DNA from: Stomorhina lunata
Taxonomy: Eukaryota > Arthropoda > Insecta > Diptera > Rhiniidae
Assembly (NCBI GenBank): GCA_933228675.1
Contig: OW121742.1
Location: 14,524,489-14,588,488, forward strand
Reading direction: 5' to 3'
Length of the DNA stretch: 64,000 nt
A program made the translations under genes and the position numbers. Positions within the stretch are counted from its first letter, which is position 1. Each line of letters begins with the position of its first letter. Positions 44,101 to 57,302 of this stretch are shown here, piece by piece. The notes under the pieces are model-generated. The model was not told the origin of the DNA and searched no databases. It worked only from the letters and a program-made list of their open reading frames with translations.

Positions 44101-47100
44101 AATTCGTACTAAAACCCAAATTTTTTGAAAATTTTTATATGAAAATATAAAACTTCGATTTCCTTGGAAACTAGAAGAGATAGAGCAATTTGGGCAAAAA
44201 TCTGTGATCACTAAAAAAATTTCAAAATTCGTACTAAAACCCAATTTTTTGAAAATTTTTATATGAAAATATAAACTTCGATTTCCTTGGAAACTAGAAG
44301 AGATAGAGCAATTTGGGCAAAAATCTGTGATCACTAAAAAAAATTTCAAAATTCGTACTAAAACCCAATTTTTGAAAATTTTTATATGAAAATATAAAAC
44401 TTCGATTTCCTTGGAAACTAGAAGAGATAGAGCAATTTGGGCAAAAATCTGTGATCACTAAAAAAAATTTCAAAATTCGTACTAAAACCCAATTTTTTGA
44501 AATTTTTATATGAAAATATAAAACTTCGATTCCTTGGAAACTAGAAGAGATAGAGCAATTTGGGCAAAAATCTGTGATCACTAAAAAAATTCAAATTCGT
44601 ACTAAAATCCAAATTTTTGAAAATTTTTATATGAAAATATAAAACTTCGATTTCCTTGGAAACTAGAAGAGATAGAGCAATTTGGGCAAAAATCTGTGAT
44701 CACTAAAAAAAATTTCAAAATTCGTACTAAAACCCAATTTTTTGAAAATTTTTATATGAAAATATAAAACTTCGATTTCCTTGGAAACTAGAAGAGATAG
44801 AGCAATTTGGGCAAAAATCTGTGATCACTAAAAAAAATTTCAAAATTCGTACTAAAACCCAAATTTTTGAAAATTTTTATATGAAAATATAAAACTTCGA
44901 TTTCCTTGGAAACTAGAAGAGATAGAGCAATTTGGGCAAAAATCTGTGATCACTAAAAAAAAATTCAAAATTCGTACTAAAACCCAATTTTTTGAAAATT
45001 TTAATATGAAAATATAAAACTTCGATTTCCTTGGAAACTAGAAGAGATAGAGCAATTTGGGCAAAAATCTGTGATCACTAAAAAAAAATTTCAAAATTCG
45101 TACTAAAACTCCAATTTTTTGAAAATTTTTATATGAAAATATAAAACTTCGATTTCCTTGGAAACTAGAAGAGATAGAGCAATTTGGGCAAAAATCTGTG
45201 ATCACTAAAAAAAATTTCAAAATTCGTACTAAAACCCAATTTTTTGAAAATTTGTATATGAAAATATAAAACTTCGATTTCCTTGGAAACTAGAAGAGAT
45301 AGAGCAATTTGGGCAAAAATCTGTGATCACTAAAAAAAATTTCAAAATTCGTACTAAAACCCAAATTTTTTGAAAATTTTAATATGAAAATATAAAACTT
45401 CGATTTCCTTGGAAACTAGAAGAGATAGAGCAATTTGGGCAAAAATCTGTGATCACTAAAAAAAATTTCAAAATTCGTACTAAAACCCAATTTTTTGAAA
45501 ATTTTTATATGAAAATATAAAACTTCGATTTCCTTGGAAACTAGAAGAGATAGAGCAATTTGGGCAAAAATCTGTGATCACTAAAAAAAATTTCAAAATT
45601 CGTACTAATACCCAATTTTTTGAAAATTTTTATATGAAAATATAAAACTTCGATTTCCTTGGAAACTAGAAGAGATAGAGCAATTTGGGCAAAAATCTGT
45701 GATCACTAAAAAAAATTTCAAAATTCGTACTAAAACCCAATTTTTTGAAAATTTTTATATGAAAATATAAAACTTCGATTTCCTTGGAAACTAGAAGAGA
45801 TAGAGCAATTTGGGCAAAAATCTGTGATCACTAAAAAAAATTTCAAAATTCGTACTAAAACCCAATTTTTTGAAAATTTTTATATGAAAATATAAAACTT
45901 CGATTTCCTTGGAAACTAGAAGAGATAGAGCAATTTGGGCAAAAATCTGTGATCACTAAAAAAAATTTCAAAATTCGTACTAAACCCAATTTTTGAAAAT
46001 TTTTATATGAAAATATAAAACTTCGATTTCCTTGGAAACTAGAAGAGATAGAGCAATTTGGGCAAAAATCTGTGATCACTAAAAAAAATTTCAAAATTCG
46101 TACTAAAACCGAATTTTTTGAAAATTTTTATATGAAAATATAAAACTTCGATTTCCTTGGAAACTAGAAGAGATAGAGCAATTTGGGCAAAAATCTGTGA
46201 TCACTAAAAAAAATTTCAAAATTCGTACTAAAACCCAAATTTTTGAAAATTTTTATATGAAAATATAAAACTTCGATTTCCTTGGAAACTAGAAGAGATA
46301 GAGCAATTTGGGCAAAAATCTGTGGATCACTAAAAAAATTCAAAATTCGTACTAAAACCGAAATTTTTGAAAATTTTTATATGAAAATATAAAACTTCGA
46401 TTTCCTTGGAAACTAGAAGAGGATAGAGCAATTTGGGCAAAAATCTGTGATCACTAAAAAAAATTTCAAATTCGTACTAAAACCCAATTTTTTGAAAATT
46501 TTTATATGAAAATATAAAACTTCGATTTCCTTGGAAACTAGAAGAGATAGAGCAATTTGGGCAAAAATCTGTGATCACTAAAAAAATTCAAAATTCGTAC
46601 TAAAACCCAAATTTTTGAAAATTTTTATATGAAAATATAAAACTTCGATTTCCTTGGAAACTAGAAGAGATAGAGCAATTTGGGCAAAAATCTGTGATCA
46701 CTAAAAAAAATTTCAAAATTCGTACTAAAACCCAATTTTTTGAAAATTTTGTATATGAAAATATAAAACTTCGATTTCCTTGGAAACTAGAAGAGATAGA
46801 GCAATTTGGGCAAAAATCTGTGATCACTAAAAAAAATTTCAAAATTCGTACTAAAACCCAATTTTTGAAAATTTTTATATGAAAATATAAAACTTCGATT
46901 TCCTTGGAAACTAGAAGAGATAGAGCAATTTAGGCAAAAATCTGTGATCACTAAAAAAAATTTCAAAATTCGTACTAAAACCCAATTTTTTGAAAATTTT
47001 TATATGAAAATATAAAACTTCGATTTCCTTGGAAACTAGAAGAGATAGAGCAATTTGGGCAAAAATCTGTGATCACTAAAAAAAATTTCAAAATTCGTAC

Positions 47101-50100
47101 TAAAACCCAATTTTTTGAAAATTTTTATATGAAAATATAAAACTTCGATTTCCTTGGAAAACTAGAAGAGATAGAGCAATTTGGGCAAAAATCTGTGATC
47201 ACTAAAAAAAATTTCAAAATTCGTACTAAAATCCAAATTTTTGAAAATTTTTATATGAAAATATAAAACTTCGATTTCCTTGGAAACTAGAAGAGATAGA
47301 GCAATTTGGGCAAAAATCTGTGATCACTAAAAAAAATTTCAAATTCGTACTAAAACCCAATTTTTTGAAAATTTTTATATGAAAATATAAAACTTCGATT
47401 TCCTTGGAAACTAGAAGAGATAGAGCAATTTGGGCAAAAATCTGTGATCACTAAAAAAAATTTCAAAAATTCGTACTAAAATCCAAATTTTTGAAAATTT
47501 TTATATGAAAATATAAAACTTCGATTTCCTTGGAAACTAGAAGAGATAGAGCAATTTGGGCAAAAATCTGTGATCACTAAAAAAAATTTCAAAATTCGTA
47601 CTAAAACCCAAATTTTTGAAAATTTTTATATGAAAATATAAAACTTCGATTTCCTTGGAAACTAGAAGAGATAGAGCAATTTGGGCAAAAATCTGTGATC
47701 ACTAAAAAAAATTTCAAAATTCGTACTAAAACCCAATTTTTTGAAAATTTTTATATGAAAATATAAAACTTCGATTTCCTTGGAAACTAGAAGAGATAGA
47801 GCAATTTGGGCAAAAATCTGTGATCACTAAAAAAAAATTCGTACTAAAATTCCAAATTTTTGAAAATTTTTATATGGAAATATAAAACTTCGATTTCCTT
47901 GGAAACTAGAAGAGATAGAGCAATTTGGGCAAAAATCTGTGATCACTAAAAAAAATTTCAAAATTCGTACTAAAACCCAAATTTTTGAAAATTTTTATAT
48001 GAAAATGTAAAACTTCGATTTCCTTGGAAACTAGAAGAGATAGAGCAATTTGGGCAAAAATCTGTGATCACTAAAAAAAATTTCAAAATTCGTACTAAAA
48101 CCCAATTTTTTGAAAATTTTTATATGAAAATATAAAACTTCGATTTCCTTGGAAACTAGAAGAGATAGAGCAATTTGGGCAAAAATCTGTGATCACTAAA
48201 AAAAATTTCAAAATTCGTACTAAAACCCAATTTTTTGAAAATTTTGTATATGAAAATATAAAACTTCGATTTCCTTGGAAACTAGAAGAGATAGAGTAAT
48301 TTGGGCAAAAATCTGTGATCACTAAAAAAAATTTCAAAATTCGTACTAAAACCCAAATTTTTGAAAATTTTTATATGAAAATGTAAAACTTCGATTTCCT
48401 TGGAAACTAGAAGAGATAGAGCAATTTGGGCAAAAATCTGTGATCACTAAAAAAAATTTCAAAATTCGTACTAAAACCCAATTTTTTGAAAATTTTTATA
48501 TGCAAATATAAACTTCGATTTCCTTGGAAACTAGAAGAGATAGAGCAATTTGGGCAAAAATCTGTGATCACTAAAAAAAATTTCAAAATTCGTACTAAAA
48601 TCCCAATTTTTGAAATTTTTATATGAAAATATAAAACTTCGATTTCCTTGGAAACTAGAAGAGATAGAGCAATTTGGGCAAAAATCTGTGATCACTAAAA
48701 AAAATTTCAAAATTCGTACTAAAACCCAAATTTTTGAAAATTTTTATATGAAAATATAAAACTTCGATTTCCTTGGAAAGTAGAAGAGATAGAGCAATTT
48801 GGGCAAAAATCTGTGATCACTAAAAAAAATTTCAAAATTCGTACTAAAACCCAAATTTTTGGAAATTTTTATATGAAAATATAAAACTTCGATTTCCTTG
48901 GAACTAGAAGAGATAGAGCAATTTGGGCAAAAATCCGTGATCACTAAAAAAAATTTCAAAATTCGTACTAAAACCCAATTTTTTGAAAATTTTTATATGA
49001 AAATATAAAACTTCGATTTCTTGGAAACTAGAAGAGATAGAGCAATTTGGGCAAAAATCTGTGATCACTAAAAAATATTTCAAAATTCGTACTAAAACCC
49101 AAATTTTTGAAAATTTTATATGAAAATGTAAAACTTCGATTTCCTTGGAAACTAGAAGAGATAGAGCAATTTGGGCAAAAATCTGTGATCACTAAAAAAA
49201 ATTTCAAAATTCGTACTAAAACCCAATTTTTTGAAAATTTTTATATGAAAATATAAAACTTCGATTTCCTTGGAAACTAGAGCAGATAGAGCAATTTGGG
49301 CAAAAATCTGTGATCACTAAAAAAAATTTCAAAATTCGTACTAAAACCCAATTTTTTGAAAATTTTTATATGAAAATATAAAACTTCGATTTCCTTGGAA
49401 ACTAGAAGAGATAGAGCAATTTGGGCAAAAATCTGTGATCACTAAAAAAAATTTCAAATTCGTACTAAAACCCAATTTTTTGAAAATTTTTATATGAAAA
49501 TATAAAACTTCGATTTCCCTGGAAACTAGAAGAGATAGAGCAATTTGGGGCAAAAATCTGTGATCACTAAAAAAAATTTCAAAATTCGTACTAAAACCCA
49601 ATTTTTTGAAAATTTTTATAAGAAAATATAAAACTTCGATTTCCTTGGAAACTAGAAGAGATAGAGCAATTTGGGCAAAAAATCTGCGATCACTAAAAAA
49701 AATTTCAAAACTCGTACTAAAACCCAAATTTTTGAAAATTTTTATATGAAAATATAAAACTTCGATTTCCTTGGAAACTAGAAGAGATAGAGCAATTTGG
49801 GCAAAAATCTGTGATCACTAAAAAAAATTTCAAAATTCGTACTAAAACCCAATTTTTTGAAAATTTTTATATGAAAATATAAAACTTCGATTTCCTTGGA
49901 AACTAGAAGAGATAGAGCAATTTGGGCAAAAATCTGTGATCACTAAAAAAAATTTCAAAATTCGTACTAAAATCCAAATTTTTGAAAATTTTTATATGAA
50001 AATATAAAACTTCGATTTCCTTGGAAACTAGAAGAGATAGAGCAATTTGGGCAAAAATCTGTGATCACTAAAAAAAATTTCAAAATTCGTACTAAAACCC

Positions 50101-53100
50101 AATTTTTTGAAAATTTTTATATGAAAATATAAAACTTCGATTTCCTTGGAAACTAGAAGAGATAGAGCAATTTGGGCAAAAATCTGTGATCACTAAAAAA
50201 AATTTCAAAATTCGTACTAAAATCCAAATTTTTGAAAATTTTTATATGAAAATATAAAACTTCGATTTCCTTGGAAACTAGAAGAGATAGAGCAATTTGG
50301 GCAAAAATCTGTGATCACTAAAAAAAATTTCAAAATTCGTACTAAAACCCAAATTTTTTGAAAATTTTTATATGAAAATATAAAACTTCGATTTCCTTGG
50401 AAACTAGAAGAGATAGAGCAATTTGGGCAAAAATCTGTGATCACTAAAAAAAATTTCAAAATTCGTACTAAAACCCAATTTTTTGAAAATTTTTATATGA
50501 AAATATAAAACTTCGATTTCCTTGGAAACTAGAAGAGATAGAGCAATTTGGGCAAAAATCTGTGATCACTAAAAAAAATTTCAAAATTCGTACTAAAACC
50601 GAATTTTTGAAAATTTTTATATGAAAATATAAAACTTCGATTTCCTTGGAAACTAGAAGAGATAGAGCAATTTGGGCAAAAATCTGTGATCACTAAAAAA
50701 AATTTCAAAATTCGTACTAAAACCCAATTTTTTGAAAATTTTTATATGAAAATATAAAACTTCGATTTCCTTGGAAACTAGAAGAGATAGAGCAATTTGG
50801 GCAAAAATCTGTGATCACTAAAAAAAAAATCGTACTAAAATCCAAATTTTTGAAAATTTTTATATGGAAATATAAAACTTCGATTTCCTTGGAAACTAGA
50901 AGAGATAGAGCAATTTGGGCAAAAATCTGTGATCACTAAAAAAAATTTCAAAATTCGTACTAAAACCCAATTTTTTGAAAATTTTTATATGAAAATATAA
51001 AACTTCGATTTCCTTGGAAACTAGAAGAGATAGAGCAATTTGGGCAAAAATCTGTGATCACCAAAAAAAATTTCAAAATTCGTACTAAAATCCAAATTTT
51101 TGAAAATTTTTATATGAAAATATAAAACTTCGATTTCCTTGGAAACTAGAAGAGATAGAGCAATTTGGGCAAAAATCTGTGATCACTAAAAAAAAATTCA
51201 AAATTCGTACTAAAACCCAATTTTTTGAAAATTTTTATATGAAAATATAAAACTTCGATTTCCTTGGAAACTAGAAGAGATAGAGCAATTTGGGCAAAAA
51301 TCTGTGATCACTAAAAAAAATTTCAAAATTCGTACTAAAACCCAATTTTTTGAAAATTTTTATATGAAAATATAAAACTTCGATTTCCTTGGAAACTAGA
51401 AGAGATAGAGCAATTTGGGCAAAAATCTGTGATCACTAAAAAAAAATCGTACTAAAATCCAAATTTTTGAAAATTTTTATATGGAAATATAAAACTTCGA
51501 TTTCCTTGGAAACTAGAAGAGATAGAGCAATTTGGGCAAAAATCTGTGATCACTAAAAAAAAATTTCAAAATTCGTACTAAAACCCAATTTTTTGAAAAT
51601 TTTTATATGAAAATATAAAACTTCGATTTCCTTGGAAACTAGAAGAGATAGAGCAATTTGGGCAAAAATCTGTGATCACTAAAAAAAAATTCAAAATTCG
51701 TACTAAAACCCAATTTTTTGAAAATTTTTATATGAAAATATAAAACTTCGATTTCCTTGGAAACTAGAAGAGATAGAGCAATTTGGGCAAAAATCTGTGA
51801 TCACTAAAAAAAATTTCAAAATACGTACTAATACCCAATTTTTTGAAAATTTTTATATGAAAATATAAAACTTCGATTTCCTTGGAAACTAGAAGAGATA
51901 GAGCAATTTGGGCAAAAATCTGTGATCACTAAAAAAAATTTCAAAATTCGTACTAAAACCGAATTTTTTGAAAATTTTTATATGAAAATATAAAACTTCG
52001 ATTTCCTTGGAAACTAGAAGAGATAGAGCAATTTGGGCAAAAATCTGTGATCACTAAAAAAAATTTTAAAATTCGTACTAAAACCCAATTTTTTGAAAAT
52101 TTTTATATGAAAATATAAAACTTCGATTTCCTTGGAAACTAGAAGAGATAGAGCAATTTGGGCAAAAATCTGTGATCACTAAAAAAAATTTCAAAATTCG
52201 TACTAAAACCCAAATTTTTGAAAATTTTTATATGAAAATATAAAACTTCGATTTCCTTGGAAACTAGAAGAGATAGAGCAATTTGGGCAAAAATCTGTGA
52301 TCACTAAAAAAAATTTCAAAATTCGTACTAAAACCCAATTTTTTGAAAATTTTTATATGAAAATATAAAACTTCGATTTCCTTGGAAACTAGAAGAGATA
52401 GAGCAATTTGGGCAAAAATCTGTGATCACTAAAAAAAATTTCAAAATTCGTACTAAAACCCAATTTTTTGAAAATTTTTATATGAAAATATAAAACTTCG
52501 ATTTCCTTGGAAACTAGAAGAGATAGAGCAATTTGGGCAAAAATCTGTGATCACTAAAAAAAATTTCAAAATTCGTACTAAAATCCAAATTTTTGAAAAT
52601 TTTTATATGAAAATATAAAACTTCGATTTCCTTGGAAACTAGAAGAGATAGAGCAATTTGGGCAAAAATCTGTGATCACTAAAAAAAATTTCAAAATTCG
52701 TACTAAAACCCAATTTTTTGAAAATTTTTATATGAAAATATAAAACTTCGATTTCCTTGGAAACTAGAAGAGATAGAGCAATTTGGGCAAAAATCTGTGA
52801 TCACTAAAAAAAATTTCAAAATTCGTACTAAAACCCAATTTTTTGAAAATTTTTATATGAAAATATAAAACTTCGATTTCCTTGGAAACTAGAAGAGATA
52901 GAGCAATTTGGGCAAAAATCTGTGATCACTAAAAAAAATTTCAAAATTCGTACTAAAATCCAAATTTTTGAAAATTTTTATATGAAAATATAAAACTTCG
53001 ATTTCCTTGGAAACTAGAAGAGATAGAGCAATTTGGGCAAAAATCTGTGATCACTAAAAAAAATTTCAAAATTCGTACTAAAACCCAATTTTTTGAAAAT

Positions 53101-56100
53101 TTTTATATGAAAATATAAAACTTCGATTTCCTTGGAAACTAGAAGAGATAGAGCAATTTGGGCAAAAATCTGTGATCACTAAAAAAAAATCGTACTAAAA
53201 TCCAAATTTTTGAAAATTTTTATATGGAAATATAAAACTTCGATTTCCTTGGAAACTAGAAGAGATAGAGCAATTTGGGCAAAAATCTGTGATCACTAAA
53301 AAAAATTTCAAAATTCGTACTAAAACCCAATTTTTTGAAAATTTTTATATGAAAATATAAAACTTCGATTTCCCTGGAAACTAGAAGAGATAGAGCAATT
53401 TGGGCAAAAATCTGTGATCACTAAAAAAAATTTCAAAATTCGTACTAAAACCGAATTTTTTGAAAATTTTTATATGAAAATATAAAACTTCGATTTCCTT
53501 GGAAACTAGAAGAGATAGAGCAATTTGGGCAAAAATCTGTGATCACTAAAAAAAATTTCAAAATTCGTACTAAAACCCAAATTTTTGAAAATTTTTCTAT
53601 GAAAATATAAAACTTCGATTTCCTTGGAAACTAGAGCAGATAGAGCAATTTGGGCAAAAATCTGTAATCACTAAAAAAAATTTCAAAATTCGTACTAAAA
53701 CCCAAATTTTTGAAAATTTTTATATGAAAATATAAAACTTCGATTTCCTTGGAAACTAGAAGAGATAGAGGAATTGGGGCAAAAATCTGTGATCACTAAA
53801 AAAAATTTCAAAATTCGTACTAAAACCCAATTTTTGGAAAATTTTTATATGAAAATATAAAACTTCGATTTCCTTGGAAACTATAAGAGATAGAGCAAAT
53901 TGGGCAAAAATCTGTGATCACTAAAAAAAATTTCAAAATTCGTACTAAAACCCAAATTTTTGAAAATTTGTATATGAAAATATAAAACTTCGATTTCCTT
54001 GGAAACTAGAAGAGATAGAGCAATTTGGGCAAAAATCTGTGATCACTAAAAAAAATTTCAAAATTCGTACTAAAACCCAATTTTTTGAAAATTTTTATAT
54101 GAAAATATAAAACTTCGATTTCCTTGGAAACTAGAAGAGATAGAGCAATTTAGGCAAAAATCTGTGATCACTAAAAAAAATTTCAAAATTCGTACTAAAA
54201 CCCAAATTTTTGAAAATTTTTATATAAAAATATAAAACTTCGATTTCCTTGGAAACTAGAGCAGATAGAGCAATTTGGGCAAAAATCTGTGATCACTAAA
54301 AAAAATTTCAAAATTCGTACTAAAACCCAAATTTTTGAAAAATTTTATATGAAAATATAAAACTTCGATTTCCTTGGAAAGTAGAAGAGATAGAGCAATT
54401 TGGGCAAAAATCTGTGATCACTAAAAAAAATTTCAAAATTCGTACTAAAACCCAAATTTTTGAAAATTTTTATATGAAAATATAAAACTTCGATTTCCTT
54501 GGAAACTAGAAGAGATAGAGCAATTTGGGCAAAAATCTGTGATCACTAAAAAAAATTTCAAAATTCGTACTAAAACCCAAATTTTTGAAAATTTTTATAT
54601 GAAAATATAAAACTTCGATTTCCTTGGAAACTAGAAGAGATAGAGCAATTTGGGCAAAAATCTGTGATCACTAAAAAAAAATTCAAAATTCGTACTAAAA
54701 CCCAAATTTTTGAAAATTTTTATATGAAAATATAAAACTTCGATTTCCTTGGAAACTAGAAGAGATAGAGCAATTTGGGCAAAAATTTGTGATCACTAAA
54801 AAAAATTTCAAAATTCGTACTAAAACCCAAATTTTTGAAAATTTTTATATGAAAATATAAAACTTCGATTTCCTTGGAAACTAGAAGAGATAGAGGAATT
54901 GGGGCAAAAATCTGTGATCACTAAAAAAAATTTCAAAATTCGTACTAAAACCCAATTTTTTGAAAATTTTTATATGAAAATATAAAACTTCGATTTCCTT
55001 GGAAACTATAAGAGATAGAGCAAATTGGGCAAAAATCTGTGATCACTAAAAAAAATTTCAAAATTCGTACTAAAACCCAATTTTTTGAAAATTTTTATAT
55101 GAAAATATAAAACTTCGATTTCCTTGGAAACTAGAAGAGATAGAGCAATTTAGGCAAAAATCTGTGATCACTAAAAAAAATTTCAAAATTCGTACTAAAA
55201 CCCAAATTTTTGAAAATTTTTATATAAAAATATAAAACTTCGATTTCCTTGGAAACTAGAGCAGATAGAGCAATTTGGGCAAAAATCTGTTATCACTAAA
55301 AAAAATTTCAAAATTCGTACTAAAACCCAAATTTTTGAAAAATTTTATATGAAAATATAAAACTTCGATTTCCTTGGAAAGTAGAAGAGATAGAGCAATT
55401 TGGGCAAAAATCTGTGATCACTAAAAAAAATTTCAAAATTCGTACTAAAATCCAAATTTTTGAAAATTTTTATATGAAAATATAAAACTTCGATTTCCTT
55501 GGAAACTAGAAGAGATAGAGCAATTTGGGCAAAAATCTGTGATCACTAAAAAAAATTTCAAAATTCGTACTAAAACCCAAATTTTTGAAAATTTTTATAT
55601 GAAAATATAAAACTTCGATTTCCTTGGAAACTAGAAGAGATAGAGCAATTTGGGCAAAAATCTGTGATCACTAAAAAAAAATTCAAAATTCGTACTAAAA
55701 CCCAAATTTTTGAAAATTTTTATATGAAAATATAAAACTTCGATTTCCTTGGAAACTAGAAGAGATAGAGCAATTTGGGCAAAAATTTGTGATCACTAAA
55801 AAAAATTTCAAAATTCGTACTAAAACCCAAATTTTTGAAAATTTTTATATGAAAATATAAAACTTCGATTTCCTTGGAAACTAGAAGAGATAGAGGAATT
55901 GGGGCAAAAATCTGTGATCACTAAAAAAAATTTCAAAATTCGTACTAAAACCCAATTTTTTGAAAATTTTTATATGAAAATATAAAACTTCGATTTCCTT
56001 GGAAACTATAAGAGATAGAGCAAATTGGGCAAAAATCTGTGATCACTAAAAAAAATTTCAAAATTCGTACTAAAACCCAAATTTTTTAAAATTTTTAAAT

Positions 56101-57000
56101 GAAAATATAAAACTTCGATTTCCTTGGAAACTAGAGCAGATAGAGCAATTTGGGTAAAAATCCGTGATTAATAAAAAAAATTTCAAAATTTGTACAAAAA
56201 CCCAATTTTTTGAAAATTTTTATATGAAAATATAAAACTTCGATTTCCTTGGAAACTAGAAGAGATAGAGCAATTTGGGCAAAAATCTGTGATCACTAAA
56301 AAAATTTCAAAATTCGTACAAAAACTCAATTTTTTTGAAAATTTTTATATGAAAATATAAAACTTCGATTTCCTTGGAATCTAGAAGAGATAGAGCAATT
56401 TGGGCAAAAATCTGTGATCACTAAAAAAAATTTCAAAATTCATACTAAAACCCAATTTTTTTTAAATTTTTATATGAAAATATAAAACTTCGATTTCCTT
56501 GGAAACTAGAAGAGATAGAGCAATTTGGGTGAAAATCTGTGATCACTAAAAAAAATTCAAAATTCGTACTAAAACCCAATTTTTTGAAAATTTTTATATG
56601 AAAATATAAAACCTGTGATCACTAAAAAAAATTTCAAAATTCGTACTAAAACCCAATTTTTTGAAAATTTTTATATGAAAATATAAAACTTCGATTTCTT
56701 TGGAAACTAGAAGAGATAGAGCAATATGGGTAAAAATCTGTGATCACGAAACAAAATTTCAAAATTCGTACTAAAACCAAATTTTTTGAAAATTTTTATA
56801 TTAAAATATAAAACTTCGATTTCCTTGGAAACTAGAGCAGATAGAGCAATTTGGAAGAAAATCTGTGATCACAAAAAAAAATTTTTCAGAATTCATACTA
56901 AAACCTAATTTTTTGAAAATTTGTATATGAAAATATAAAACTTCAATTTCGTTGGAATAAGAACTACAAATCTGTGATTACAAAAAAAAATATACCAAAA
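29101..57000. repeat. 125-bp satellite (satellite A), right block
   Basis: About 223 copies of the same monomer. Sub-regions have their own marker variants and higher-order repeats: 33.8-36.8 kb (duplicated segment), 37.2-40 kb (5-, 6- and 7-unit repeats) and 53.7-56.1 kb (9- and 8-unit repeats). Short units carrying ATATGGAAATAT occur near 40381, 41003, 47870, 50862, 51480 and 53223. The last units (from about 56100) decay progressively and fade out by about 57000. A 205-codon minus-strand frame at 43732-44349 arises where consecutive units are 126 bp and so stay in frame. It is not a gene. Confidence 0.98.
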
Positions 57001-57302
57001 TAGATTTTTTTAAGTTTTAAAAGTGAAAACTACAAATCTAAGATGTACAATACAATAAAGGGCCATATTATAGATAATCATACTTATACATAAGAAGAAA
57101 TTAAAAATTATATTTGTTTACTTTTTTCCTAAATCTAAAATGGGTATAATCTATAATCTCTTCAAAAATGCCGGTTTTTAAACTATTTGAAATTCACTGA
57201 TAATGATTTTAAGAACGGATGACCACTAAAAAGCTGAGGTTAATTTCTGAATTTTAAGATTAAAGTTAGCATTTGTGGTCTAGATTTCAAGTAGATCACA
57301 AC
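57001..57302 (+). promoter_or_regulatory. Region between the satellite and carboxylesterase B
   Basis: About 300 bp of non-repetitive sequence. The last 20 bp before the ATG (AGATTTCAAGTAGATCACAA) align with the same place in copy A. No TATA box or clear initiator is visible. This is the only unique sequence available for a proximal promoter, since satellite lies directly upstream. Confidence 0.35.

Noticed and set aside
23290..50459. Many minus-strand frames of about 80 codons and plus-strand frames of about 62 codons in satellite A
   Set aside because: The same frame opens wherever the monomer is intact and closes when the 125-bp period shifts the frame. There are no start context, splice pattern or substitution signs of coding.
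16700..57000. CRISPR array (regular repeats with spacers)
   Set aside because: The units are head-to-tail with no unique spacers, in a eukaryotic context with spliced genes. This is a satellite.
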